A stretch of DNA of 64,000 bases. It comes from Pseudofrankia inefficax. GTDB lineage: Bacteria; Actinomycetota; Actinomycetes; Frankiales; Frankiaceae. The translations under genes and the position numbers were made by a program. A model generated the notes under the pieces. That model searched no databases. It was not told the origin of the DNA and saw nothing but the letters and a program-made list of their open reading frames with translations. The stretch is taken from assembly GCF_000166135.1 (NCBI RefSeq), contig NC_014666.1:4898001-4962000 (forward strand). Direction: 5' to 3'. Position 1 is the stretch's first letter. Each line of letters opens with the position of its first letter. This document shows, piece by piece, positions 18,216 through 26,204 of the stretch.

Positions 18216-19099
18216 GCCTGGGGGTCCCGGTAGTGGTGCAGGAAGATCTCCTCCAGCGACGGGCCGCGGCTGGACATCGTCGCGACGTCATGCCCGGCGA
18301 GGGCGTCGACGAGCGGGGCGATGCTGCCGGCGACCTCGAAGTGCAGCGCGTTCGCGCCGGCTGGTCGCGTGCGCACCCCGGGCAGGGTGTCCAGTCCGGG
18401 CGGTGGCGGTCCGGTGAAGGTGACCTCGACGGTCTGGGTGTGCAGATGGCGCAGCTGCGCCAGGCTGCCCTGATCGACCAGCCGGCCCTGGCGCAGGATG
18501 CCGATCCGGTCGCACAGCGCCTCCACCTCGCTGAGGATGTGCGAGGACAGCAGAATGGCCTGGCCACGGCCCTTCGCCTCCAGCGCGCACTGGCGGAACG
18601 TGACCTCCATCAGCGGGTCCAGGCCACTGGTCGGCTCGTCGAAGATCAGCAGGTCCGCGCGGGTGGCCAGCGCCGCGATGAGCTGCACCTTCTGCCGGTT
18701 GCCCTTCGAGAGGGCCCGCACCTTCTTGCTCGGATCCAGCTCGAACCGATCGACCAGCTCGGCGCGGTAGCCCGCGTCGGCACCCCCTCGCAGGCGGGCG
18801 AGGAACTCCAGGGTCTCGGCGCCCGTCAGCGAGGGCCACAACAGCGGCTCCCCCGCGACGTAGCCGACCCGCCGATGGGCGGCTGGCGCGTCGGCCCACG
18901 CGTCGAGGCCGAACAGCAGTGCCCGGCCGGCGCTCGGGCGGTGCAGGCCGAGCAGGAGGCGGATCGTGGTCGTCTTGCCGGCGCCGTTCGGCCCCAGGTA
19001 CCCGTACACCTCGCCCGGCGCCACCGTGAGATCCAGCCGGTCCAGGGCGACTGTGTCCCCGTACCGCTTGGTCAGGCCCTCGGCGTAGATTGCCTCCAT
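18212..19099 (-). CDS. ABC transporter ATP-binding protein
   Basis: About 295 residues, partner of the permease above. Walker A GPNGAGKTT, signature LSKGNRQKV (a variant of LSGGQ usual in this exporter class), Walker B LLIFDEPTSGLDP and switch His in LSSH. I prefer ATG 19099 because AGGG lies about 10 bases upstream; GTG 19108 would add three residues. A divergent MarR/GbsR-type gene begins only 33 bases away, suggesting direct control. Confidence 0.9.
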   Translation of the reverse strand: MEAIYAEGLTKRYGDTVALDRLDLTVAPGEVYGYLGPNGAGKTTTIRLLLGLHRPSAGRALLFGLDAWADAPAAHRRVGYVAGEPLLWPSLTGAETLEFLARLRGGADAGYRAELVDRFELDPSKKVRALSKGNRQKVQLIAALATRADLLIFDEPTSGLDPLMEVTFRQCALEAKGRGQAILLSSHILSEVEALCDRIGILRQGRLVDQGSLAQLRHLHTQTVEVTFTGPPPPGLDTLPGVRTRPAGANALHFEVAGSIAPLVDALAGHDVATMSSRGPSLEEIFLHHYRDPQA

Positions 19100-19132
19100 G
19101 GTCGTCACACCCTACAGAACTTTCAGGAAACT

Positions 19133-19636
19133 GTGAACACTCAGACCGATGACCGTGACCCAGCCGAGGTCCGCGACTTCGTCGAGCGCTTCGCCGCCGC
19201 CCTCGTCGACGCAGGCATGCCCCGGATGCCGTCCCTGGTCTTCGTGGCACTGCTCGCGACCGACGACGCCCGGCTCAACGCGGACGAGCTGGCCGCCAGG
19301 CTGGGGATCAGCCGAGCCGCGGTCTCCGGCGCGGTGCAGTACCTGACCCACGTCGGCATGATCCGCCGCGAGCGCCAGCCGGGCTCACGCCGCGACTACT
19401 ACGTCCTGCACGACGAGAACTGGTTCGAGATCGTCGCGCGCCGCGAACAGATCCTGCGCCACTGGGCCACGGCCGCCGACCACGGCGTCGCCGTGCTGGG
19501 CGCCGACACCCCGGCCGGACGGCGCGTGGCCGAGTCCCGGTCCTTCTTCGAGTTCCTCCTCGCCGAGCTTCCCGCCCTGCTCCAGCGGTGGCGGGCGACC
19601 CGCTCTCAGGTCACCGGCCAGGCCCCGGGTTCCTAG
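19133..19636 (+). CDS. MarR/GbsR family regulator
   Basis: 167 residues. The winged-helix segment is ELAARLGISRAAVSGAVQYL with a wing RERQPGSRRDYY. Proteins of this type stand beside ATPase-permease pairs like the divergent one here and repress them. GTG 19133 follows AGGAAA. The 33-base gap to the ATPase gene holds the imperfect palindrome ACTTTCAGGAAACT (19119-19132), which overlaps the ribosome site and could be the operator. The last bases are shared with the convergent stress-protein gene through a CTAG (19633-19636). Confidence 0.82.
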   Translation: MNTQTDDRDPAEVRDFVERFAAALVDAGMPRMPSLVFVALLATDDARLNADELAARLGISRAAVSGAVQYLTHVGMIRRERQPGSRRDYYVLHDENWFEIVARREQILRHWATAADHGVAVLGADTPAGRRVAESRSFFEFLLAELPALLQRWRATRSQVTGQAPGS

Positions 19637-20607
19637 CCGGCCGCGAGACCGGCGCCTGTCATCGCGGCGGCCGGCTCGGCGGCCGGCACCGCGTCGCCGT
19701 CGGTGTGGACGACGGCCGTGTCGCAGGCCGCGTACAGCACGCACTGATGGCTGACGGAGCCGATCAGGAGACGGGCGAAACCACCCAGACCGCGGCTGCC
19801 GACGACCAGCAGCTGCGCGTCGCGCGACTCGCGCAGCAGCGCCCGCACGGCCGGGTCGGGTGCCAGGACAGTGTCCACGGCCAGATCGGCGGCACCGTCG
19901 AGGCCGAGCGTCACGGCGTGGTCGAGGATGCCCTCGGCCTGACGGAGCAGAGCGCCCTGCGCGGTGACGAGCGCCTCGGCGTACATCTGGTCCAGGCCGC
20001 CCCAGGCATGCACCACCCGCAGCGGCGCCCCGCGCAGGGCCGCCTCGTGCGCCGCCCAGCGCAGGGCACCCAACGACAGGTCCGAGCCGTCGACCCCGAC
20101 GACGACCGGGCGATCGGCCCGCCGCGCCGACGCCGCCGGCGCGCTGTCGCGGCGAGCGACCACGACCGGAATCGACGAGTGGTGCACGACGCCCTGGCTG
20201 ACCGAGCCGGCGGTCCGCCGGTACAGGGGCGTGTGCCCGTGCTCGCCGACGACCAGCAGGTCGTAGTTCCTGGCCGCCCCGGTCAGGGCCTGCGTCGCCT
20301 TGCCCCGCACGACCAGCCGACGCAGCTCAACCGCCCCGTCCGGCTCACCGACCCGCTTGATCGCGCGTTCGAGCATCTCCGCCGCGGCAGCACCGAGCGT
20401 CCCCTCGTCGGTCTGCTCCGCGGCGCGGAGCACCCCAGCGGGCAGGCCCTCGCCCGTCCAGGCGAGCAGCGCCGTCACGGTGCACGCCGGGCCACCGGCG
20501 TCCGGCCTCCCGGCCCGCAGGGCCGCTTCCGCCAGCGCCCACCGCAGGGCGGCCTCGGAACCCGGGGAGCCGTCCACACCAACCAGAATTCGCAGCGAGT
20601 TGCTCAT
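19633..20607 (-). CDS. tandem-domain universal stress protein
   Basis: 324 residues made of two UspA domains (about 5-150 and 158-305). Each starts with a VGVDGS motif and ends with a nucleotide loop: GEHGHTPLYRRTAGSVS in the first and the complete ATP-type GSRGLGGFARLLIGSVS in the second. A cytoplasmic nucleotide-binding stress protein, in actinomycetes commonly part of hypoxia or redox dormancy responses. GGAG lies about 8 bases before the ATG. A 17-base palindrome 31 bases upstream may be its control site. Confidence 0.92.
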   Translation of the reverse strand: MSNSLRILVGVDGSPGSEAALRWALAEAALRAGRPDAGGPACTVTALLAWTGEGLPAGVLRAAEQTDEGTLGAAAAEMLERAIKRVGEPDGAVELRRLVVRGKATQALTGAARNYDLLVVGEHGHTPLYRRTAGSVSQGVVHHSSIPVVVARRDSAPAASARRADRPVVVGVDGSDLSLGALRWAAHEAALRGAPLRVVHAWGGLDQMYAEALVTAQGALLRQAEGILDHAVTLGLDGAADLAVDTVLAPDPAVRALLRESRDAQLLVVGSRGLGGFARLLIGSVSHQCVLYAACDTAVVHTDGDAVPAAEPAAAMTGAGLAAG

Positions 20608-20637
20608 GTCCCACGCTCCAGGTCCGATGATCGGGTT

Positions 20638-20654
20638 GATGGGACTGTTCCATC
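20638..20654. promoter_or_regulatory. 17-base palindrome upstream of the stress-protein gene
   Basis: GATGGGACTGTTCCATC pairs with itself at all but one position. It contains GGGACT on one strand and a near copy on the other, resembling DevR/DosR-type boxes that control universal stress genes in actinobacteria. The link is inference from motif and position. Confidence 0.4.
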
Positions 20655-20777
20655 GGCACGGTCGGGCGACCCTCGGCCATCTGGCGGCCGTGGCCAGTCC
20701 GTTGGGCCGGGACCGGCGGGCCTGTCGGCCGGAAGGCAGCCGGTGTCCGATGGGGCGACGACGGGTAGGCCCTACGG

Positions 20778-22063
20778 GTGGCCAACCTGGCGCCGCCGCG
20801 CCGAACCTCCTGTCTGGGGCCTCGCTCGGAGGTTCCAGAGGTTCCGGAGCCCTGGACGGTCCTCGCCCAGTTGCTCGAGGTGCTGCGGCTCCGTCTCGGG
20901 ATGGATTTCGCCTGGCTTGGGCGGCTTGACGGGGATCTGCTCACTCTTCAGGTTGTCAGCGGTGACAGCACTGGCTTCGGGCTGGCGCCGGGCACCGGCA
21001 TCCGCCGCGCCGATTCGCTGTACGCACGGGTCCTGGCGGGGGACCTGCCGGCGTTGCTCCCCGACGTCCGGGCGGATCCGAGCACCCGCGACGTGACGGT
21101 GGTCCGTGAGCTGGGCATCGGCTCGTACGCGGCGACTCCGGTGACGGACCTCGACGGGCAGGTGTACGGCATGCTCGGCTGCCTCGGCAGGCGGCCCAAC
21201 CCCGCGCTACACCAGAGCGATGACGGGTTCCTCCGGTTGCTCGCCTCGTTCCTCACCGAGTTCGTCATCGATCTGCGCCGGCTGTGGGACAACCGAAGCG
21301 CGGTCTGGCGGCAGATCCGCGACCTGCTCGACCAGGGCGGCCCGAGGATGGTCTTCCAGCCAGTCGTCGACCTGGCCAGCGGGCGAACCGTGGCGGTCGA
21401 GGGATTGTCGCGGTTCCGGGTCGGCCTGCCGGGAGCGGAGGACCTCTTCGCCGCCGCGGCCGGCGTCGGACTGGGCGCCGAGCTGGAGCTGGCCGCCGTT
21501 CGCAACGCTCTGCGGGTGCTCCCGACCTGCCGCCCGGTGTGATCCTGGCGGTGAACGCGTCGCCGAGCACGGTGACGGGCGACCTGACCGACCTGATCGT
21601 CGGAACGGGAGCCGCGCAGCGCGTGGCGGTCGAGATCACCGAGCACGAGTACATCCACGACGAGGCCGACCTGATGCTGGCCGTCGAGGTACTGCGGGGG
21701 CACGGCACGCACATCGCGGTCGACGATGTTGGAAGCTGCTACTCGGGGCTGGAGCAGCTTCTGCACCTGCGGCCCGAAGTGATCAAGATGGACCGCTTCA
21801 TCACGCAGGACATCCATCTCGACCCGGCGCGCCGCGCCGTGGCCGCCGGGCTGACCAAGGTGGCGGCGGAGATCGGCGGTCGGGTCGTCGCCGAGGGCAT
21901 CGAGACCAGCGAGGAGTTCGACGCCGTCGTCGAGGCTGGCATCCACTACGGTCAGGGGCACCTGCTCGGTCAACCGGTCGCCGAGATACGCGATGCCTGC
22001 TCCAGCAGACCGGTGCCCGCCGGTCATGGCCGAGCGCAGGAGCCTCAGCCCCCGCGGCCGTGA
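20778..22063 (+). pseudogene. GAF-EAL cyclic-di-GMP phosphodiesterase, frameshifted
   Basis: Two overlapping frames together give one GAF-EAL protein of about 428 residues. Frame one (20778-21542) holds a GAF domain (about residues 25-165) and the start of EAL, with EGLSRFR for the EAL signature. It runs into a stop after LRVLPTCRPV. The other frame continues as DLPPGVILAVNASPSTV, then VEITEHEYI, VDDVGSCYSG, IKMDRFI, VVAEGIETSEEF and GQGHLLGQP, ending at 22063. Inserting one C in the CCC run near 21523-21525 would restore one frame. Metal-binding residues look intact, so the loss is recent, a sequencing error or deliberate recoding. Start GTG 20778 is uncertain. Confidence 0.8.
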
Positions 22064-22169
22064 TCGGTGACGTGGTCCGCCACGGTCTCGTCGCCGCGGT
22101 TCACGATTCCCGGTCTGCTCATAGGGTCCTCCCAGCCAACTCCCAGCTTGCGCCGCCACTGTTCGTGGC

Positions 22170-23717
22170 ATGAGCGCCAGACCCCGCCCGTCGGACCCGA
22201 CGAGGACGCCCCCAGGCAGCACAGCACCGCTCGGGATCACCCGTGTCCCCACCTCCGGTGGATTGCCGGCGACGCCCGGCCGGCGCGCGGGCGCCGGCGT
22301 GGACACGCTGGTCCGGCAGGCGGACACCCGGCGCTCGGCAGGCGGAGACGGCTCCGGCGCGGCGTCGGGGGGATGGGTTCCACGGCGGTCGCCGGGCTGG
22401 CGGGGGCGACTCGCCGTTCGGGCGGGTCTCACGGGCTGGAGCCTCCTGGTCGTGGCCCTGTGGTGGACGAGCACGACCGCGCGCAGCGTGCACGGCGGCG
22501 CCGCCGTGATGACCGATCTCGGGCGGGTCAGTGGGCTGCTCGCGGCCTATCTGATGCTGGTCGAGGTGCTGCTCATGGCGCGTGTGCCGGTGCTGGAACG
22601 CGCCGTCGGGCTGGATCGGCTGGCGGCCTGGCATCGCGGCCTGGGGACCAACATCGTCGTGTTGATGGTCACGCACGTGTTGCTGGTCGTCTGGGGATAT
22701 GGACTGAGCGACCATCATCAGCCGGTCTCCGAGCTGTTCACCGTCGTGACCACGTACCCGGACATGTGGAAGGCGACGATAGGCACCGTCCTCTTCGTCG
22801 CTGTCGGAGTGGCCAGTGCCCGTCGTCTCCGGCCGCGGATCTCGTATGAGCTCTGGTATCTGCTTCACCTGACCGTGTACGGCGCGGTTCTCCTGGTCTA
22901 CGGCCATCAGGCGGCGAACGGTGCCGAGTTCGTTGGCCATCCGATAAATCGTGTGCTGTGGCAGCTCATGTACGTGGCTGTCGCGGTCTGCCTGGTGGTC
23001 TGGCGTCTCGTTCTCCCGCTGGCCAGGATTGCCTGGCATCGGATGCGGGTGGAGCGGGTGGTCGAGGAAGCTCCGGGGATCGTGTCGATCTGGATACGAG
23101 GCCAGCATCTCGACCGTCTGGGCGTCCGCTCCGGCCAGTTCCTGCTGTGGCGGTTCCTCGCTCCGGGGCATTGGTTGACCGCCCATCCGTACTCGCTGTC
23201 GGCCGGGCCGCAGCCCGACCGACTGCGCATCACCGTCAAGGCGGCCGGCGACCACTCGGCCGCGATCGCCCGTCTTCGCCCCGGCACCTTCGTCGTCGCC
23301 GAGGGCCCGTTCGGCCACTTCACCGCGGCGCGGGCGACTCTCGGCAAGGCGCTTCTCGTCGCCGGCGGCAGCGGCATCGGACCGGTGCGGGCGCTCGCCG
23401 AGGACCTGGTCGCGCGAGGTGACGACGTCGTGGTCGTCCACCGGGTCCGCACCTCCAAGGACCTCGCCCTGTGGCGGGAGCTTCGCCGAATGGCCCAGCA
23501 ACCGCGACTGCTGGTGCACGGCGTCGTCGGCTCCCGCGCGGAGCTCGGCTATGACCCACTGGCCGCCGACCTCATCGCGGCGTCCGTGCCGGACGTCGTC
23601 GAACGGGACGTCTTCATCTGCGGCCCGCCCGGCCTGACCCACGGTCTCGTCCGGTCGCTGCGGCTCCTTGGCCTGTCGGACGAGCAGATCCACACCGAGG
23701 AGTTCTCGCTCCGGTAG
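22170..23717 (+). CDS. ferric-reductase-like transmembrane flavoprotein
   Basis: 515 residues. A disordered Pro/Arg-rich front of about 75 residues precedes about six membrane helices (80-290) with paired histidines suited to haem (AWHRGL and THVLL; LLHLTVYG and YGHQ). A cytoplasmic FAD/NAD(P)H module follows (about 295-515): HPYSLSAGP for FAD, GGSGIGPVRALAEDL for NAD(P), and ICGPPGLTHGLVRSL near the end. It probably moves electrons from NAD(P)H across the membrane. The next two genes encode an exported FMN protein and ApbE, so the electron acceptor is likely the FMN protein rather than iron. ATG 22170 lacks a clear ribosome site, and part of the front may not be translated. Confidence 0.85.
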   Translation: MSARPRPSDPTRTPPGSTAPLGITRVPTSGGLPATPGRRAGAGVDTLVRQADTRRSAGGDGSGAASGGWVPRRSPGWRGRLAVRAGLTGWSLLVVALWWTSTTARSVHGGAAVMTDLGRVSGLLAAYLMLVEVLLMARVPVLERAVGLDRLAAWHRGLGTNIVVLMVTHVLLVVWGYGLSDHHQPVSELFTVVTTYPDMWKATIGTVLFVAVGVASARRLRPRISYELWYLLHLTVYGAVLLVYGHQAANGAEFVGHPINRVLWQLMYVAVAVCLVVWRLVLPLARIAWHRMRVERVVEEAPGIVSIWIRGQHLDRLGVRSGQFLLWRFLAPGHWLTAHPYSLSAGPQPDRLRITVKAAGDHSAAIARLRPGTFVVAEGPFGHFTAARATLGKALLVAGGSGIGPVRALAEDLVARGDDVVVVHRVRTSKDLALWRELRRMAQQPRLLVHGVVGSRAELGYDPLAADLIAASVPDVVERDVFICGPPGLTHGLVRSLRLLGLSDEQIHTEEFSLR

Positions 23718-23849
23718 TGCCCTCCCCCGCCGATGGGTCCGTGGCGCGATGGGCCACCGCTTGTAGGGCGGCCTTACTTCATTTCTCTGCTGGAAGGAGG
23801 CAAGCGGCGTCTGGCACCAGTTCCAGTGTGCTGGGCGTCGTGACCTCAG

Positions 23850-24404
23850 ATGAATCTCAATGCCGGTAAGACGTACCGGGCTCGGCTTGGTTTCGCCGGG
23901 CTGCTCGGCGCGGTTGTCGTGGTCGTCGCGGGCAGGGCAGCGACGGGACAGGGCGGGCAGCTCGCCGCGGCGACCTCCATGCCCGGGGCGACGACAGCGG
24001 CGCCTCAGCAGACCGCGAGCGGAGTACCCAGTCCCACCGCGGCGGCCGCCGCCACCGCGTCGCCCGCGGCCACGGGCACGCCCACCGCCGGCGCGGCGAG
24101 TGGCTCGGCGGGCGCGGCCTCGTCCACCCCCAGGACCGTGATCGGAGACGTGGAGGGCACCCACTACGGACCCGTGCAGGTTGAGATCGTCATCACCGGC
24201 AACACGATCACGAACGTGATCACGCTGCAGGTGCCGAACCGGGAACGGCGCGACGTCGAGATCAATGACCAGGCCGTGTCGATCCTGCGCCAGGAGGTCC
24301 TCGCGGCGCAGAGCGCCAAGATCGACGCCGTGTCCGGTGCCTCGTTCACCAGCAGCGGCTACGCCTGGTCGGTGCAGTCCGCGATCGACAAGGCTGGGCT
24401 CTAG
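23850..24404 (+). CDS. exported FMN-binding domain protein
   Basis: 184 residues. A single hydrophobic segment (about residues 12-28) anchors or exports the protein, then an Ala/Thr/Pro linker (about 30-95), then an FMN_bind domain (about 96-184). Near the end IDAVSGASFTSSGY matches the ApbE flavinylation motif (D-x-x-S/T-G-A-S/T); here the acceptor would be the Ser of SGAS, where Thr is usual. An in-frame TGA at 23841 fixes the start at or after ATG 23850, although the only strong ribosome site (GGAAGGAGG, 23792-23800) is 50 bases away. ApbE is encoded 2 bases downstream, and the two surely work together. Confidence 0.85.
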   Translation: MNLNAGKTYRARLGFAGLLGAVVVVVAGRAATGQGGQLAAATSMPGATTAAPQQTASGVPSPTAAAAATASPAATGTPTAGAASGSAGAASSTPRTVIGDVEGTHYGPVQVEIVITGNTITNVITLQVPNRERRDVEINDQAVSILRQEVLAAQSAKIDAVSGASFTSSGYAWSVQSAIDKAGL

Positions 24405-24406
24405 CG

Positions 24407-25273
24407 GTGGCCGACGTTCCGACAGGCACCATCCGAGGTGACGAGCGGACGCGCCGCGTGCATGCCGAACCGGTGATGGGCACCGTCGTCAGCATCGACG
24501 TGCGCGTCCCGGCCGACCCGATCGCCAAGGCAGGGTCCGGGCCCGTGAACCCTCACCCGGATCTCACCAGCGCGGCCGTCGACGCGGCGATCGCGTCCGC
24601 GGTCCGCGTGCTGCACCGGGCCGACGACGACTTCAGTACGTTCAAACCCACGTCGTGGGTGTCTCGGCTCCGCCGGGCCGACATCGGTGTCGACGACTGC
24701 CCCGAGCACGTGCGGGAGGTGCACCGGCTCGCCATCGCCTGCCGGGAGCGCACCAGCGGCTATTTCGATCCCGGCTGGCGGGGCGACGGCACCCTCGACC
24801 CAACCGGCCTGGTCAAGGGCTGGGCCGCGGACGCGGCGTCCGCCGCGTTGACCGCGGCAGGATTCGCGACTCACTGCGTGAACGCCGCTGGAGACCTCCG
24901 CGCCAGCGGACAGGCGGCGCCCGGGCGGCCGTGGCGAGTCGGGATCGCCGACCCCATCCGGCGCGGCCGGTTCGTGGCCGTCCTCGAGTGCACGGATCTC
25001 GCCGTCGCGACGTCCGGTGTCGCCGAGCGGGGCGATCACGTCGTCAACCCGAGGACGGGCGCGCCTGCCTCGGGACTCGCCTCCGTCACGGTGGTCGGGC
25101 CTGACCTGACCTTGGCCGACGCGTATGCCACCGCTGGCCTCGCCGCCGGCCTGGAAGCGTGGGACCTGCTCACGGACCTCGGCCACGACGGATGGGAGTG
25201 GCTGACCGTCGAGGCCGCCGGCCGGTTGCGATGCTCACCCGGTCTTCGCCGGCACCTGGCGCGCCACGCGTGA
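24407..25273 (+). CDS. apbE: ApbE-type FAD:protein FMN transferase
   Basis: 288 residues. Attaches FMN covalently to Ser/Thr in FMN_bind domains, using FAD and Mg. Motifs seen: PVMGTVVSIDV at the front, DDDFSTFKP, DPTGLVKGWAA, GDLRASG, VATSGVAERGDHVVNPRTG (cut here to its key parts) and a late ADAYATA metal site. No signal peptide is visible, so it would act inside the cell unless modified by export. GTG 24407 lies 2 bases after the stop of the FMN protein gene, its evident substrate. Confidence 0.92.
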   Translation: MADVPTGTIRGDERTRRVHAEPVMGTVVSIDVRVPADPIAKAGSGPVNPHPDLTSAAVDAAIASAVRVLHRADDDFSTFKPTSWVSRLRRADIGVDDCPEHVREVHRLAIACRERTSGYFDPGWRGDGTLDPTGLVKGWAADAASAALTAAGFATHCVNAAGDLRASGQAAPGRPWRVGIADPIRRGRFVAVLECTDLAVATSGVAERGDHVVNPRTGAPASGLASVTVVGPDLTLADAYATAGLAAGLEAWDLLTDLGHDGWEWLTVEAAGRLRCSPGLRRHLARHA

Positions 25274-25428
25274 CCCGGAGCTGGCGCTGCCCCGGGCGCC
25301 TCTCACCGACGCGCGGGCAGTGGGCGGCGCTCTCGCCCGCGGCCGAGCGCCCGGCGCCGGAGCCCGCGGTCGGCGGGCTGGGCCAGGTCAACGAGTCGCT
25401 CACCTGGACAGGTAACACTGGGTGGGTG

Positions 25429-26190
25429 ATGGCGCGAGTGAACCCGTCGACGGGTGATCTGCCGGTGACCCCGGATTCGACCGTGGACGTGGGGAAATCG
25501 CGGGTCCGGGTCCTGGTGGTGGACGACGAGGAGGCCATTACCGACCTCGTCGCGATGGCGCTGCGCTATGAGGGTTTCGAGGTCGAGACGGTGCGCTCCG
25601 GGCAGGCGGCGCTGACCAGGGTCGCGCTCGACCCGCCAGACCTCCTGGTCCTGGACGTGATGCTCGGTGACATCGACGGGTTCGCGGTGTGCGAGCGGCT
25701 GCGCGGCGCCGGTCACGGCGTCCCGACGCTGTTCCTGACCGCGCGGGACACGACCCAGGACAAGGTGCGCGGCCTGACCCTCGGCGGCGACGACTACGTG
25801 ACCAAGCCGTTCTCCGTCTCCGAGCTGGTCGCACGGGTCCGCGCCATCCTGCGGCGCGCCGGTTCACCGGTGACCGGTGACGGCCATCCGGCCCCGCTGC
25901 GGTTCGCCGACCTGGAACTCGATCCGAGGACCCGGGAGGTCCGCCGCGCGGGCCGTCTTGTCGAGCTCACGGCCACCGAGTACCGGCTGCTCCAGTTCCT
26001 GCTGGCCAACGCCCGCGCCGTCCTGACGAGGGCCCAGCTCCTCGACCACGTCTGGGGACACGACTTCAGCGGGGAAGGAGGGGTGCTGGAGACCTACATC
26101 AGCTATCTCCGCCGGAAGGTCGACAACGTCGAGCCGCCGCTGATCCACACCGTCCGTGGAGTCGGCTACGTCCTGCGCCTGCCCCGCTGA
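25429..26190 (+). CDS. OmpR-family response regulator
   Basis: 253 residues. Receiver domain about 26-140 with acidic pair D32-D33, phospho-acceptor D76 (LLVLDVMLG) and Lys of TKPF. A winged-helix DNA-binding domain follows (about 155-250: LTATEYRLLQFLLAN ... YISYLRRKV ... RGVGYVLR). The ATG 25429 is preceded by an in-frame GTG at 25426; no ribosome site is clear. The kinase gene begins 14 bases after the stop. With the upstream flavin genes in the same direction, this pair probably controls them. Confidence 0.93.
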   Translation: MARVNPSTGDLPVTPDSTVDVGKSRVRVLVVDDEEAITDLVAMALRYEGFEVETVRSGQAALTRVALDPPDLLVLDVMLGDIDGFAVCERLRGAGHGVPTLFLTARDTTQDKVRGLTLGGDDYVTKPFSVSELVARVRAILRRAGSPVTGDGHPAPLRFADLELDPRTREVRRAGRLVELTATEYRLLQFLLANARAVLTRAQLLDHVWGHDFSGEGGVLETYISYLRRKVDNVEPPLIHTVRGVGYVLRLPR

Positions 26191-26204
26191 GCAGGACCTT
26201 CGCC

